From: Pseudomonadota bacterium
GTDB taxonomy: Bacteria > Pseudomonadota > Gammaproteobacteria > JAKAQQ01
Direction: 5' to 3'
Length of the DNA: 37,754 bases
Assembly: GCA_021798795.1 (NCBI GenBank)
Contig: JAJZBR010000012.1
Span: 1 to 37,754 of the forward strand
In this document: positions 1 through 7,609 of the stretch, in pieces
Numbering within the stretch: position 1 is the first letter of the stretch
Layout: the number at the start of each line of letters is the position of its first letter
Program-made: the position numbers and the translations under genes
The notes under the pieces: generated by a model
What the model was told of the DNA's origin: nothing
Seen by the model: only the letters and a program-made list of their open reading frames with translations
Database searches by the model: none

Positions 1-186
1 GTGATATGGCTGGGGGGCTCCGGCACATGGAAAAATCACCAAGTTCCCATCGGGGCGAGCATCAGCGACAGTACGAACCCAAAGAATCCCGCGACGTTCT
101 ACAAAGAGCCGATCAGTTATGCTTTCAAAGGAAAAGTTGCAAGTAGCATAGACTATTTTGCCATACCGATTCCGGGAGGAGGTTGA
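1..186 (+). CDS. C-terminal end of an unrecognised protein (5' end outside window)
   Basis: An open frame runs from the first base to a TGA at 184-186. About 61 residues are visible and none give a recognisable domain; the tail ends in Ile-Pro-Gly-Gly-Gly. The last codons are themselves the strong ribosome-binding site of the next gene, and only one base separates this stop from that gene's ATG, so the two are probably translationally coupled. The GTG at base 1 is in frame but cannot be shown to be the true start. No function is proposed. Confidence 0.5.
   Translation: MIWLGGSGTWKNHQVPIGASISDSTNPKNPATFYKEPISYAFKGKVASSIDYFAIPIPGGG
175..182 (+). promoter_or_regulatory. Strong Shine-Dalgarno site deciding the FG-GAP protein start
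   Basis: GGAGGAGG lies 5 bases before the ATG at 188. It sits inside the last codons of the upstream frame. It supports the ATG at 188 over the ATG at 158, which lies inside the upstream gene. Confidence 0.8.
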
Positions 187-187
187 G

Positions 188-1627
188 ATGGGGAAGTGCG
201 GAGAGGGTGCCGAGCGTGGGTTACGTTTTGGAGCGATGGGTCGGGATACGTACCGCCGTCGGAGGGGTGGGGTTTACCGAGGGTTGAGTCTGGTCGTTCT
301 GGCGGGGTGTTTGGGAGGGATGGGTACCCCTGCAGCTTTGGGGCGGGTGGTGCACCGGATTCCGTCAGTGGTGGGTCGGCCCGCCCGTGCGGGGGGGCGT
401 GTTGTGGGCGGGGGGGATGCCCGATTCTGTCCGTTGCGTTTCAGCAAACCCCGGATCTATCACGTAGCAGGGGGGGTTGCGAATATAGCGGTGGCGGATC
501 TCGGGAATGGCGATTCGGATATCGTGTTGACCGATTTTACTGGTGGTAGTGCCGGTGACGCGGTGCAGGTATTTTACGGAGCGGGGAATGGCCGTATCGG
601 CTGGATGCGGAGTTATCGGGTAAGGGGCGGTCCATACGCATTGGCGATCGCGGATCTCGGGAACGGTCATCCGGACATCGTGGTGACACAACCTAGCAAG
701 AACACGGTGAGTGTGCTCTACGGGGTGGGTGGCGGTCGGATCGGGAAGATACGGAGCTACCGGGTGGGGAGGTATCCGCAGGGTTTAACGGTGGCGGATC
801 TCGGCAATGGTCATCCGGACATCGTGGTGGCTAATAGCGGAGGCCACACGGTGAGCGTGCTCTACGGGGTGGGAGGTGGCCGGATCGGGCCGATCCGGAG
901 CTACCGAGTGGGGAACCTCCCATTCTATTTAGCGGTAGCGGATCTCGGGAATGGTCATCCGGATATCGTGGTGACGCGACCCGGCAAGGTTGGCAAGGGT
1001 GGTTTTGAGGTTGAGGGTGGGGTGGTGAGTGTGCTCTACGGGGTGGGGGCCGGTCGGATCGGGCCGATCCGGAGCTACCGGGTGGGGAAGGCTCCGCCCA
1101 GTTTAGCGGTGGCGGATCTCGGGAACGGTCATCCGGACATCGTGACGGCGGTCGCGCATGCGGTGAGCGTGCTCTATGGGGTGGGCGGGGGACACTTTGC
1201 TCCGCCCGTGTTCTATCCGGTTCCCGGTGGGAGATGGCTAATAAGCATGAAGGTGGCAGATCTCGGGAACGGGCATCCGGACATTGTTATGGGATTGGGA
1301 TCTCCGAAGGTGTATCAGAAGGCAAGGGTGGCGGTGGGTGTTCTGTACGGGATTGGAGGCGGGCGTTTCGCTCCACTCGTGCTTTATCCGGCGGGGAAGG
1401 AAGAAAGGTGGAATGAAGAAGGGATGTACCCCATGGTGGTCGCGGATCTCGGGAACGGGCATCCGGATATTATCGGGGTGCAACGCTTCCAGGGAACGAT
1501 GAATGTTTTGTATGGGGAGGGAGAGGAGCGGCGGTGTACGGGTCACCCGCTGCCCGGGGTGCGCAAGGGGTCTGGTCCTGCCGGATCTATTACCATGTGG
1601 AGTGGCTCAGCTGCAGTACGGCCTTGA
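188..1627 (+). CDS. Secreted FG-GAP/VCBS repeat protein, probable lipoprotein
   Basis: This 479-residue protein has seven copies of a V-A-D-L-G-N-G-H-P-D-I-V type motif, the Asp/Asn-rich calcium-binding loop of FG-GAP/VCBS repeats (PF13517-like). Between them are units reading like V-S-V-L-Y-G-V-G-G-G-R-I-G. Such repeats fold as beta-propellers, usually outside the cytoplasm. The N-terminus has an arginine-rich stretch (residues 23-26) and a hydrophobic run ending in L-A-G-C at Cys41, a good lipobox, so a lipoprotein is more likely than a soluble secreted protein. A second ATG at 236 would give a shorter n-region and is also possible. The DNA of the repeats is nearly identical and strongly G-rich on this strand. 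The partner or ligand is unknown. Confidence 0.8.
   Translation: MGKCGEGAERGLRFGAMGRDTYRRRRGGVYRGLSLVVLAGCLGGMGTPAALGRVVHRIPSVVGRPARAGGRVVGGGDARFCPLRFSKPRIYHVAGGVANIAVADLGNGDSDIVLTDFTGGSAGDAVQVFYGAGNGRIGWMRSYRVRGGPYALAIADLGNGHPDIVVTQPSKNTVSVLYGVGGGRIGKIRSYRVGRYPQGLTVADLGNGHPDIVVANSGGHTVSVLYGVGGGRIGPIRSYRVGNLPFYLAVADLGNGHPDIVVTRPGKVGKGGFEVEGGVVSVLYGVGAGRIGPIRSYRVGKAPPSLAVADLGNGHPDIVTAVAHAVSVLYGVGGGHFAPPVFYPVPGGRWLISMKVADLGNGHPDIVMGLGSPKVYQKARVAVGVLYGIGGGRFAPLVLYPAGKEERWNEEGMYPMVVADLGNGHPDIIGVQRFQGTMNVLYGEGEERRCTGHPLPGVRKGSGPAGSITMWSGSAAVRP
491..1475 (+). repeat. Seven near-identical 36-bp repeats encoding the FG-GAP calcium loop
   Basis: Copies begin near 491, 646, 791, 935, 1109, 1253 and 1439. 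Each contains a gcggatctcgg-type core followed by an Asn-Gly-His-Pro-Asp-coding stretch. Spacing varies between about 143 and 187 bases. The DNA conservation is higher than protein constraint needs, which suggests recent duplication or gene conversion. Confidence 0.8.
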
Positions 1628-1658
1628 TCGGCCGAGAGTTTGCTGGCCGGAGAATCGA

Positions 1659-2321
1659 GTGCCCATTGATCCCTTGTCCGCAGAGACCCGCCTTTATCAC
1701 CTGCGTGAGTTAGGTCTTGTCGATTACCTCGAGACCTGGCAGTGCATGATGGCGTTCACCGAACGCCGCACACCCGAGACAGTCGATGAAATCTGGTTTC
1801 TCGAGCATCCGCCCGTCTATACGCTCGGGCTCAACGGCCGCCGTGAGCATGTACTCGATCCGGGAGATATTCCCGTGATTCAAGTGGATCGGGGCGGACA
1901 AATTACCTACCACGGGCCGGGACAGCTCGTCGTCTATCCTCTATTGGACATGAAGCGTCTCGGTCTTGGACCACGCGGGTTGGTCCGGATTCTCGAAGGC
2001 GCGACGGTGGATTGCCTGAGCGAGTTCGGAATCCATGCCCATGCGCGCCCGGAAGCCCCGGGCGTATACGTGGAGACGCGCAAAATAGCATCGATCGGGC
2101 TCAGGATCCGGCGCGGAGGCAGTTACCATGGGCTTGCGTTCAACATCTCGGTTGATCTCGGTCCCTTTCGGGGGATCAACCCCTGTGGTTACCAGGGCCT
2201 TGAGATGACGCGTCTCATGGACCTTGGGGGACCCTCGACCTTGGATGCGGTCATGCCGGTATTGGGCAAACACCTCGAGCGTTGGATCAAAGAACGATCA
2301 GGATTGCCTTCTCGCGCGTGA
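1659..2321 (+). CDS. lipB: Octanoyl-[acyl-carrier-protein]:protein octanoyltransferase
   Basis: LipB transfers octanoate from ACP to lipoyl domains in the cytoplasm, the first step of lipoate synthesis. The catalytic pair is visible: Lys142 in R-K-I-A-S-I-G and Cys176 in N-P-C-G-Y, 34 residues apart as in the E. coli enzyme (K135/C169). The substrate-tunnel segment R-G-G-Q-I-T-Y-H-G-P-G-Q is intact near residues 73-84. The GTG at 1659 is chosen because GGAG at 1649-1652 precedes it and the resulting 220 residues match the family; a TTG at 1674 is an alternative. Its 3' end overlaps that of the convergent DUF493 gene by 35 bp. lipA is not next to it. Confidence 0.93.
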   Translation: MPIDPLSAETRLYHLRELGLVDYLETWQCMMAFTERRTPETVDEIWFLEHPPVYTLGLNGRREHVLDPGDIPVIQVDRGGQITYHGPGQLVVYPLLDMKRLGLGPRGLVRILEGATVDCLSEFGIHAHARPEAPGVYVETRKIASIGLRIRRGGSYHGLAFNISVDLGPFRGINPCGYQGLEMTRLMDLGGPSTLDAVMPVLGKHLERWIKERSGLPSRA

Positions 2322-2550
2322 AGGCACCGTAGAGACGATCGAGCTCGGCCCGCTCTTCCGCCTGAATCGTCACTGTCACAGATTGGTAACGACCGTGACG
2401 ACTGCGCGTGAGTGACGAACGGGCATCGTTGGGGTGGATCGCTTCCTGTTGGACGATGGTCCGGGCGATGGTCTCGAGATCCACTTCGCCCCGTGCAATG
2501 AGCTTGATCGGGAACTCGCAGGGAAAGGTGAGAAGATCTTGCTCGGTCAC
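2287..2550 (-). CDS. ybeD: DUF493/YbeD-family small protein
   Basis: From the GTG at 2550 the product is 87 residues, the same length as E. coli YbeD, with F-P-C-E-F-P-I-K near the start and a conserved Y-x-S-V-T-V-T-I strand. The fold resembles an ACT-like regulatory domain; its biochemical role is not settled. The GTG lies four bases after the aminotransferase stop and has GAGG nine bases upstream. An ATG at 2571 would add seven residues and overlap the upstream gene, but lacks a ribosome site. It is the last gene of the cell-wall operon and converges on lipB. In many gammaproteobacteria dacA, ybeD and lipB are co-directional, so lipB appears inverted here. Confidence 0.85.
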   Translation of the reverse strand: MTEQDLLTFPCEFPIKLIARGEVDLETIARTIVQQEAIHPNDARSSLTRSRHGRYQSVTVTIQAEERAELDRLYGAFTREKAILIVL

Positions 2551-2554
2551 GCGA

Positions 2555-3406
2555 TCATGCCTCGAACGCATCCAGATGGCGCTGCCAGGCCTGACGGAGG
2601 CGTTCATATCCCGGACCCGGGCGCCCCGTCCCGATCGGGCGGTCATCCACCCGCGTGATGGGAGCCAGAATCCTCCGGGAACTCGTGAGCCAGGCTTCCT
2701 CGGCCCCAAGCAGTTCATCCGGACGGATCCGTTCCCGGCGGATGGTATATCCGAGATCCGCTCCCAGGCGGAGCAGGAGATCCCGGGTCACTCCCGGAAG
2801 GATTTCAGGGCCGTCTGGATGCGTCTTGAGGGTAGATCCCTTGAGTGTGATGACATTGCTCGAAGTGCCCTCCGAGACGAAGCCGTCCCTGATGAGTAGC
2901 GCCTCAGCGGCCCCCTTCTCGCGCGCCACCTCCCTGAGCAGAACATTGGCGATGAGTGCCGTCGATTTGATGTCGCAGCGGTGCCAGCGGATATCCTCCA
3001 GCATGACGACCCGTACGCCCGAGTGTTCGAGCACGGGATCGGGTGCGAGCGGGGGCAGGGTCATGGCAAAGACCGTGGGAGCGATGCCTTGAGGGATATG
3101 GTGATCCCGGGTCTCCTCCGCGCCCCGGCTGATCTCGAGATAGACGGACAGCTCTCCCCCGCCGTTTGCCTCCACGAGCTGTTCGAGATATTCGCGCCAG
3201 TCGGTTGCGCGGTAGGGATTCGTGAGCCGGATCGCCTGGAGGCTCCGTTCGAGGCGGAGGTAATGTTCATTCCAGAGAAAAAGTTTCGAATGATAGACCG
3301 GAATCACTTCGTAGACGGCATCAGCGAACAGAAAGCCCCGATCCAGGGGTGAGATCCAGGCCTCCCCGGACGCGAGGATGCGTCCATTCAGAAAGACCTG
3401 GTCCAC
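2555..3406 (-). CDS. dat: D-amino acid aminotransferase (class IV PLP enzyme)
   Basis: A 283-residue fold-type IV aminotransferase that probably interconverts D-alanine and D-glutamate with their 2-oxo acids. The PLP lysine is Lys147 in D-I-K-S-T-A, and Glu179 in S-E-G-T-S-S-N-V is the conserved cofactor-binding acid; both agree with the Bacillus D-AAT layout (K145/E177). It starts with GTG one base after the dacA stop. Placement between a D-Ala carboxypeptidase and other peptidoglycan genes supports a D-amino-acid role over branched-chain aminotransferase or aminodeoxychorismate lyase, which share the fold. Confidence 0.85.
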   Translation of the reverse strand: MDQVFLNGRILASGEAWISPLDRGFLFADAVYEVIPVYHSKLFLWNEHYLRLERSLQAIRLTNPYRATDWREYLEQLVEANGGGELSVYLEISRGAEETRDHHIPQGIAPTVFAMTLPPLAPDPVLEHSGVRVVMLEDIRWHRCDIKSTALIANVLLREVAREKGAAEALLIRDGFVSEGTSSNVITLKGSTLKTHPDGPEILPGVTRDLLLRLGADLGYTIRRERIRPDELLGAEEAWLTSSRRILAPITRVDDRPIGTGRPGPGYERLRQAWQRHLDAFEA

Positions 3407-3407
3407 G

Positions 3408-4547
3408 TCAGAATGCCCGTTCGATGCTGTCGATCAGGCGGCTGAGCCAGCTGCCTTTTTGAACCGGAATGAGGGGATGGAGCGTGCGGGAAGCGAGCAG
3501 GTGGCCGTTGAGCTCGACTCGCAGTATGCCCGCGGGCTGGTTGGTACCGAAGGGAGCTGTGAGGCTTTTCGGAAGCTGCATCCTGATCCGGAGCGAGCGG
3601 TAATCCAGCCGCGGAACACTTACCCAGAGGCTACGGGCCAGGCCGACCTTTACCTCATCATGGGCACCCATCCAGACCGATACCTTCGCGAGCGGTTGTT
3701 TTGCACCGTAGAGTCGATGATCGTGAAAGAAGCTGAAGCCCCAGTTGAGGAGTGCCTGGGCATCGTCCACCCGTGCATCCCAGGAAGGAGCGCCCATCAC
3801 GACCGCGATGAGTCGCATCCCCCCCTGGTGCCCCGATGCGTCCATGCAGAATCCTGCCTGCTTGGTGTAACCCGTCTTCAAGCCATCGACCCAAGGATCC
3901 ATCCAAAGAAGCGAGACCCGGTTGTTTTGGGTGATGTGGTCCCAGGTGAAGGTCTTGATGCCAAAGTAGCGGTGATAGTCGCTCGGGTATTGCCGGATGA
4001 TGGCCTGGGAGAGGCGCGCAATATCGAGCGCACTGCTGTAATGGTCCGGTGCGGGGAGACCATCGACGTCTTCGTAGTGGGTATTGTGGAGGCCGAGTTT
4101 GCGTGCGTAGCGGTTCATGAGTCCGACCATTGCGCCACGCGTGCCCGCGATCGCCTGGCTCAGGGCTACGGCTGCGTCGTTTCCGGAGTCGACGATGAGA
4201 CCCTTCAGCAGATCGTTCACGCTGACTTGGCTCCCGGGATTGAGGAACATGCGGGAACCGCCGGTTCGCCAGGCCGCAGGCGAGATCGTGAACTGTTCCC
4301 CGAGATGGATGGCGCCCGTGTGAAGTGCCGTAAAGGTGATATAAGCCACCATGAGCTTGGTGAGGCTTGCGGGTGCAAGATGCTGGTTGGGGTGTTCCTG
4401 TGCCAGAATCTGTCCCGTTCGTGCATCGAGCAGAACCCAGCTTTTGGCGTTGAAGCTCGGTGCGGGAGGAATCGGGAAGCCAGCCAGGACGGCGGGTGAG
4501 TGGCTGAGCGCCAAGCAGGCCAGTGCCAAGTATAAAATTTTCTTCAA
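3408..4547 (-). CDS. dacA: D-alanyl-D-alanine carboxypeptidase (PBP5/6 family)
   Basis: A periplasmic, membrane-tethered carboxypeptidase that trims the terminal D-Ala from peptidoglycan stem peptides. The three active-site boxes are present: Ser61-x-x-Lys64 in P-A-S-L-T-K, Ser121-Gly-Asn123, and Lys224-Thr-Gly226 in D-G-L-K-T-G-Y-T. A signal peptide (K-K followed by a hydrophobic stretch ending V-L-A-G) opens the protein, and the PBP5 C-terminal domain with a terminal amphipathic anchor closes it. A TTG start at 4547 is preferred because GGAG lies seven bases upstream and it places the signal peptide correctly; the frame is open further upstream without signal-peptide character. It sits 73 bases after rlpA in the same operon. 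Confidence 0.92.
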   Translation of the reverse strand: MKKILYLALACLALSHSPAVLAGFPIPPAPSFNAKSWVLLDARTGQILAQEHPNQHLAPASLTKLMVAYITFTALHTGAIHLGEQFTISPAAWRTGGSRMFLNPGSQVSVNDLLKGLIVDSGNDAAVALSQAIAGTRGAMVGLMNRYARKLGLHNTHYEDVDGLPAPDHYSSALDIARLSQAIIRQYPSDYHRYFGIKTFTWDHITQNNRVSLLWMDPWVDGLKTGYTKQAGFCMDASGHQGGMRLIAVVMGAPSWDARVDDAQALLNWGFSFFHDHRLYGAKQPLAKVSVWMGAHDEVKVGLARSLWVSVPRLDYRSLRIRMQLPKSLTAPFGTNQPAGILRVELNGHLLASRTLHPLIPVQKGSWLSRLIDSIERAF

Positions 4548-4620
4548 CCGAATTCTCCAGAAAAGAGGTGCGCGAGCGCTGCATTGTACCGCGACAGCCG
4601 GCTGTGCTTCACTCCCGGCC

Positions 4621-5406
4621 TCACCGGATGATGACTTCTGTCCGCGGGAAACCCATGTGGGTGAGACGTCCGGACAGGCGGTCAAGTTCCCGGACGTGGG
4701 CGATGGGTCCGACCTGAAGGATATAGAGGATCCCTCCGGTGCGCCGGATCGGGAACAGGCGCAAGGGGCGAATCCCGAGGCGCATCAAGCGCAACTCGAG
4801 CGCGAGGGCGCGGCTGCGCTGCGCATACGCGCCGATCTGGAGGTACATCCGGGGGGGATGTCCGAGGGGGTTCGGGGCCAGGGGAGGGGGTGCCAGGGCG
4901 AAGGCTGCGCTACGGGGCAGGATCGGATGGGGGAGGCTCCGGACCTCGACGAGCGCCGTTCCATGTTCGATCATATTGAGTTGGCGTGCCGCCGCGTAGG
5001 AGAGGTCGATGATCCGGTGTCTCACGAAAGGTCCCCGGTCATCGATCCGGACGATCACCTGCCGGCCGTTGACCAGATTGGTGACCCGGACCCAGGTTCC
5101 GAGCGGCAGGACCTTGCTTGCGGCGGTCATCGATTGCGGATTATAGGGGAGGCCACTCGCGGTCGGCAAACCGACGGAGTGGAGCCCGTACCAGGATGCG
5201 ATGCCGCGTTTCCGGTAGCCTTCTGCGCTGCCGAGGACATGGTAGCGACGCCCATCGATCACATAGGACTGCCGGGATCCTGTGGTCTGAATGACGGGTG
5301 AGCGGTTGGGAAAGGGTGCGCAACTCGCGAGCAGGCCAGCCAGGACCAGCAGCAGCGTCTCTGGCCACCGGGAGCGATCAGGCTTTGGCCTGGAGCTTGA
5401 GTGCAA
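4621..5406 (-). CDS. rlpA: RlpA-like septal lipoprotein with altered catalytic residues
   Basis: It has a lipoprotein signal ending L-A-S-C (Cys29 from the TTG at 5406), a double-psi beta-barrel domain (about 67-145) and a C-terminal SPOR domain (about 185-261) that binds denuded septal glycan. RlpA of Pseudomonas is a lytic transglycosylase using D123, H131 and D157. The equivalent positions, identifiable by the same 8- and 26-residue spacings, are Asn89, Ser97 and Asp123 here, so two of three are changed. The start is uncertain: no ATG, GTG or TTG lies between 5406 and the signal peptide, so TTG 5406 (overlapping mltB by 29 bp) or a rarer codon closer in is used. It lies between mltB and dacA. 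Confidence 0.85.
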   Translation of the reverse strand: MHSSSRPKPDRSRWPETLLLVLAGLLASCAPFPNRSPVIQTTGSRQSYVIDGRRYHVLGSAEGYRKRGIASWYGLHSVGLPTASGLPYNPQSMTAASKVLPLGTWVRVTNLVNGRQVIVRIDDRGPFVRHRIIDLSYAAARQLNMIEHGTALVEVRSLPHPILPRSAAFALAPPPLAPNPLGHPPRMYLQIGAYAQRSRALALELRLMRLGIRPLRLFPIRRTGGILYILQVGPIAHVRELDRLSGRLTHMGFPRTEVIIR

Positions 5407-6367
5407 GTTCGAAAACCGCCATGGAGTAATCGATGCTTGGGTTATAGGCCATGAGCACCTCGAAGTTGGGCAGCGTGATCCAGTAGTGGGTGTCAAATGC
5501 ACCAGGCAGCGCGATCAGGGTGACTCGCGTTCGTCTTGCCAGCTTGTGGGTGAAGAGCAGGCCTGCCTCGCGGAACACGTGAGGAAGACGGGGCACGCCC
5601 AGTATTTCCTTCGGGGGTGGCGTGTGGTCCGGACCCAAGGCCGCCTCGATCGCGACGCGGCGCCCGCTGTGCCACCCTTTGGCGCGGAGGAAACGCGCGA
5701 CGCTATCGATGGCGCTCTGGCTGCTCAGGAAAAGGTTGGGGGGTCTGCCGTGGCTGTGCCGGGTTGCGTATCTCAGGTAGGCGGTGGGCATGAATTGCGG
5801 GATGCCGAGCGCTCCGGCATAGGAGCCCTGGATCGCAAGCGGATCATAGTGGTTCCTCCGGCACAGGCGTAAAAAACCGCTCAGCTCGTGGCGAAAGAAC
5901 GGCGCGCGCGCGGGGTCGTTGAAAGCGAGGGTCGCAAGAGCCGCAAAGGCGGGAATGTCTCCGATGTCTTCTCCGTAATCGGTTTCGATGCCGATGATGG
6001 CGGCGATCAAGGCGCCCGGGACGCCATAGCGCTTTTCTTCTCCGTCCAGGGCCTTGCGGTTTAGTGCCATCCAGGTTTTCCCGGCCCGAATCCGCGCAGG
6101 GGTGACGAGGAGTCGCCGGTAGGTTTTCCAGGGCAAAGCCTCGAAGGGGTGATCCATGAGTGCAAGTACCCCGGGCAGGGGCCGAACCTTGGCAAACCAG
6201 GTGATGAGCTGCTTGCGCTCGAAATGGTGCGATCGAACCATATGTGCGATGAATCGGGTGATGTCCCCGCGCGGGAAGCTGATGGGTGCGGCACCGGCCA
6301 CACCCGTCAGGGCCGATCCCCAAAAGAGGAGGCTCGCCATCGGGACGAGCCAGGTCAGCCTTGACAT
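5378..6367 (-). CDS. mltB: Membrane-bound lytic transglycosylase B family protein
   Basis: A 329-residue murein-cleaving enzyme. The catalytic acid is Glu128 in G-I-E-T-D-Y-G, followed by the S-Y-A-G-A-L-G-I-P-Q-F-M-P segment typical of MltB/SltB. A signal peptide with cleavage near V-A-G-A-A is present but there is no lipobox cysteine, so it may be soluble (SltB-like) rather than lipid-anchored. Start: ATG with GGAG eight bases upstream, one base after the rodA stop. The pair RodA-MltB next to RlpA fits coupled synthesis and remodelling of side-wall peptidoglycan. Confidence 0.9.
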   Translation of the reverse strand: MSRLTWLVPMASLLFWGSALTGVAGAAPISFPRGDITRFIAHMVRSHHFERKQLITWFAKVRPLPGVLALMDHPFEALPWKTYRRLLVTPARIRAGKTWMALNRKALDGEEKRYGVPGALIAAIIGIETDYGEDIGDIPAFAALATLAFNDPARAPFFRHELSGFLRLCRRNHYDPLAIQGSYAGALGIPQFMPTAYLRYATRHSHGRPPNLFLSSQSAIDSVARFLRAKGWHSGRRVAIEAALGPDHTPPPKEILGVPRLPHVFREAGLLFTHKLARRTRVTLIALPGAFDTHYWITLPNFEVLMAYNPSIDYSMAVFELALKLQAKA

Positions 6368-6368
6368 C

Positions 6369-7499
6369 TCAGGTTCTCCAGGAGCGGGATGGATGATGTT
6401 CGAGCCCCATGACGAGGCCGAAGCCGGCCATGAGCGTGACCACGGAAGAGCCGCCGAAACTCACGAGAGGCAGGGGTTCGCCGACGACCGGCAGGAGGCC
6501 CGAAACCATGCCGATATTGACGATGACATAGAGGAAGGTCATGAACGCCATGGATGCGGCCCAGAGCCTCCCGAAATGATCCGGCATCCGGATGGCCGAG
6601 TGCAGCATCCGCTGGATGACGAGCAGGAAGATCAGGACGAGGGTCAGTGCGCCCAGAAATCCGAACTGTTCCCCGATCACTGCAAAAATGAAATCGGTGG
6701 TGCTCTCGGGCAGAAAGTTGAGCTGGGTCTGGCTGCCATGGAGCAGTCCCTGTCCGAAAAGTCCTCCCGAACCGAGAGCGATCTGCGACTGGATGATGTG
6801 GTATCCGGCACCCAGAGGGTCGCGTTCGGGATTGAGGAAAATGAGGATCCGCTCCCGTTGGTATTGGTGCATGAAGTGCCAGGCAACGGGGGTGAGGGCG
6901 AGCAGGATCCCGGCGCCGATGGCGAGATAACGCCAGTTGAGCCCGGAAACAAACAGGCAGAAAATGCCGATCATGCCGATCAGGAGTGCGGAGCCGAGAT
7001 CGGGTTCCTTGAGAATGAGCGCGAACGGCAGGGCAATGAGCAGGAGGCAGGTCGCGACGGTTCGCCCGTCAGGCGGCAGGGTGCGGCTCGAGAGCTGCCG
7101 GGTCAGCATGAGTGGAAGCGCAAGCAACATGAGCTCGGTCGGTTGCAGGCGCACGAAACCGAGGTTGAGCCATCGTTGTGCGCCGAGGTTGCGCTGCCCA
7201 AATGCGAGCACCGCGCCCAGAAGAAGGAGTGCCGCGAGATAGAGCCAGGGCGCCGCCAGGCGGTAATAAACCGGTGGCAGCTGTGCGACGGCCACGAGCA
7301 CCGCGAAGCCGAGCAGGATACGGATCAGCTGCTTCAAGACCAGTGTCATCTGCCCATGATCGGCGCCGAAGAGGGCGATGAGCCCCACCCCGGACAGGAG
7401 TGCCAGCTCGACCAGCAAAGGCCCATCGAGATGCAGGCGGTTGAAGAGGCCCGGAGTCAGGTTGGGGGTGTGCCGACTGTAAACGTTGGGATCATTCAT
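6369..7499 (-). CDS. rodA: Rod-shape peptidoglycan glycosyltransferase (SEDS family)
   Basis: A 376-residue polytopic inner-membrane protein that polymerises lipid II together with PBP2. The SEDS signatures are present: R-L-Q-P-T-E with the essential Glu, and T-T-D-F-I-F-A-V carrying the essential Asp, plus G-A-G-Y-H-I-I-Q-S-Q-I-A. The ATG at 7499 aligns with the start of E. coli RodA; an upstream ATG at 7547 is also in frame, and neither has a clear ribosome site. It follows mrdA after a gap of about 110 bases. Confidence 0.92.
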   Translation of the reverse strand: MNDPNVYSRHTPNLTPGLFNRLHLDGPLLVELALLSGVGLIALFGADHGQMTLVLKQLIRILLGFAVLVAVAQLPPVYYRLAAPWLYLAALLLLGAVLAFGQRNLGAQRWLNLGFVRLQPTELMLLALPLMLTRQLSSRTLPPDGRTVATCLLLIALPFALILKEPDLGSALLIGMIGIFCLFVSGLNWRYLAIGAGILLALTPVAWHFMHQYQRERILIFLNPERDPLGAGYHIIQSQIALGSGGLFGQGLLHGSQTQLNFLPESTTDFIFAVIGEQFGFLGALTLVLIFLLVIQRMLHSAIRMPDHFGRLWAASMAFMTFLYVIVNIGMVSGLLPVVGEPLPLVSFGGSSVVTLMAGFGLVMGLEHHPSRSWRT

Positions 7500-7609
7500 C
7501 GTGATCGGGCGGGAAGTGGGGTTCAGCGGTATCGGACGGCCTCCCATCCCAGTTTGCCATATCTTGCTTCGAAACGGATCAGTTGGATCGGTGGGCCCGA
7601 GGGGGGCAC

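Noticed and set aside
491-1475. Regularly spaced DNA repeats that could suggest a CRISPR array
   Set aside because: They are coding repeats in one open frame, spacing varies and there are no cas genes.
3378-4499. Long plus-strand open frame opposite dacA
   Set aside because: It is antisense to a gene with all its catalytic motifs; the product has no domain, and GC-rich codon structure creates such frames.
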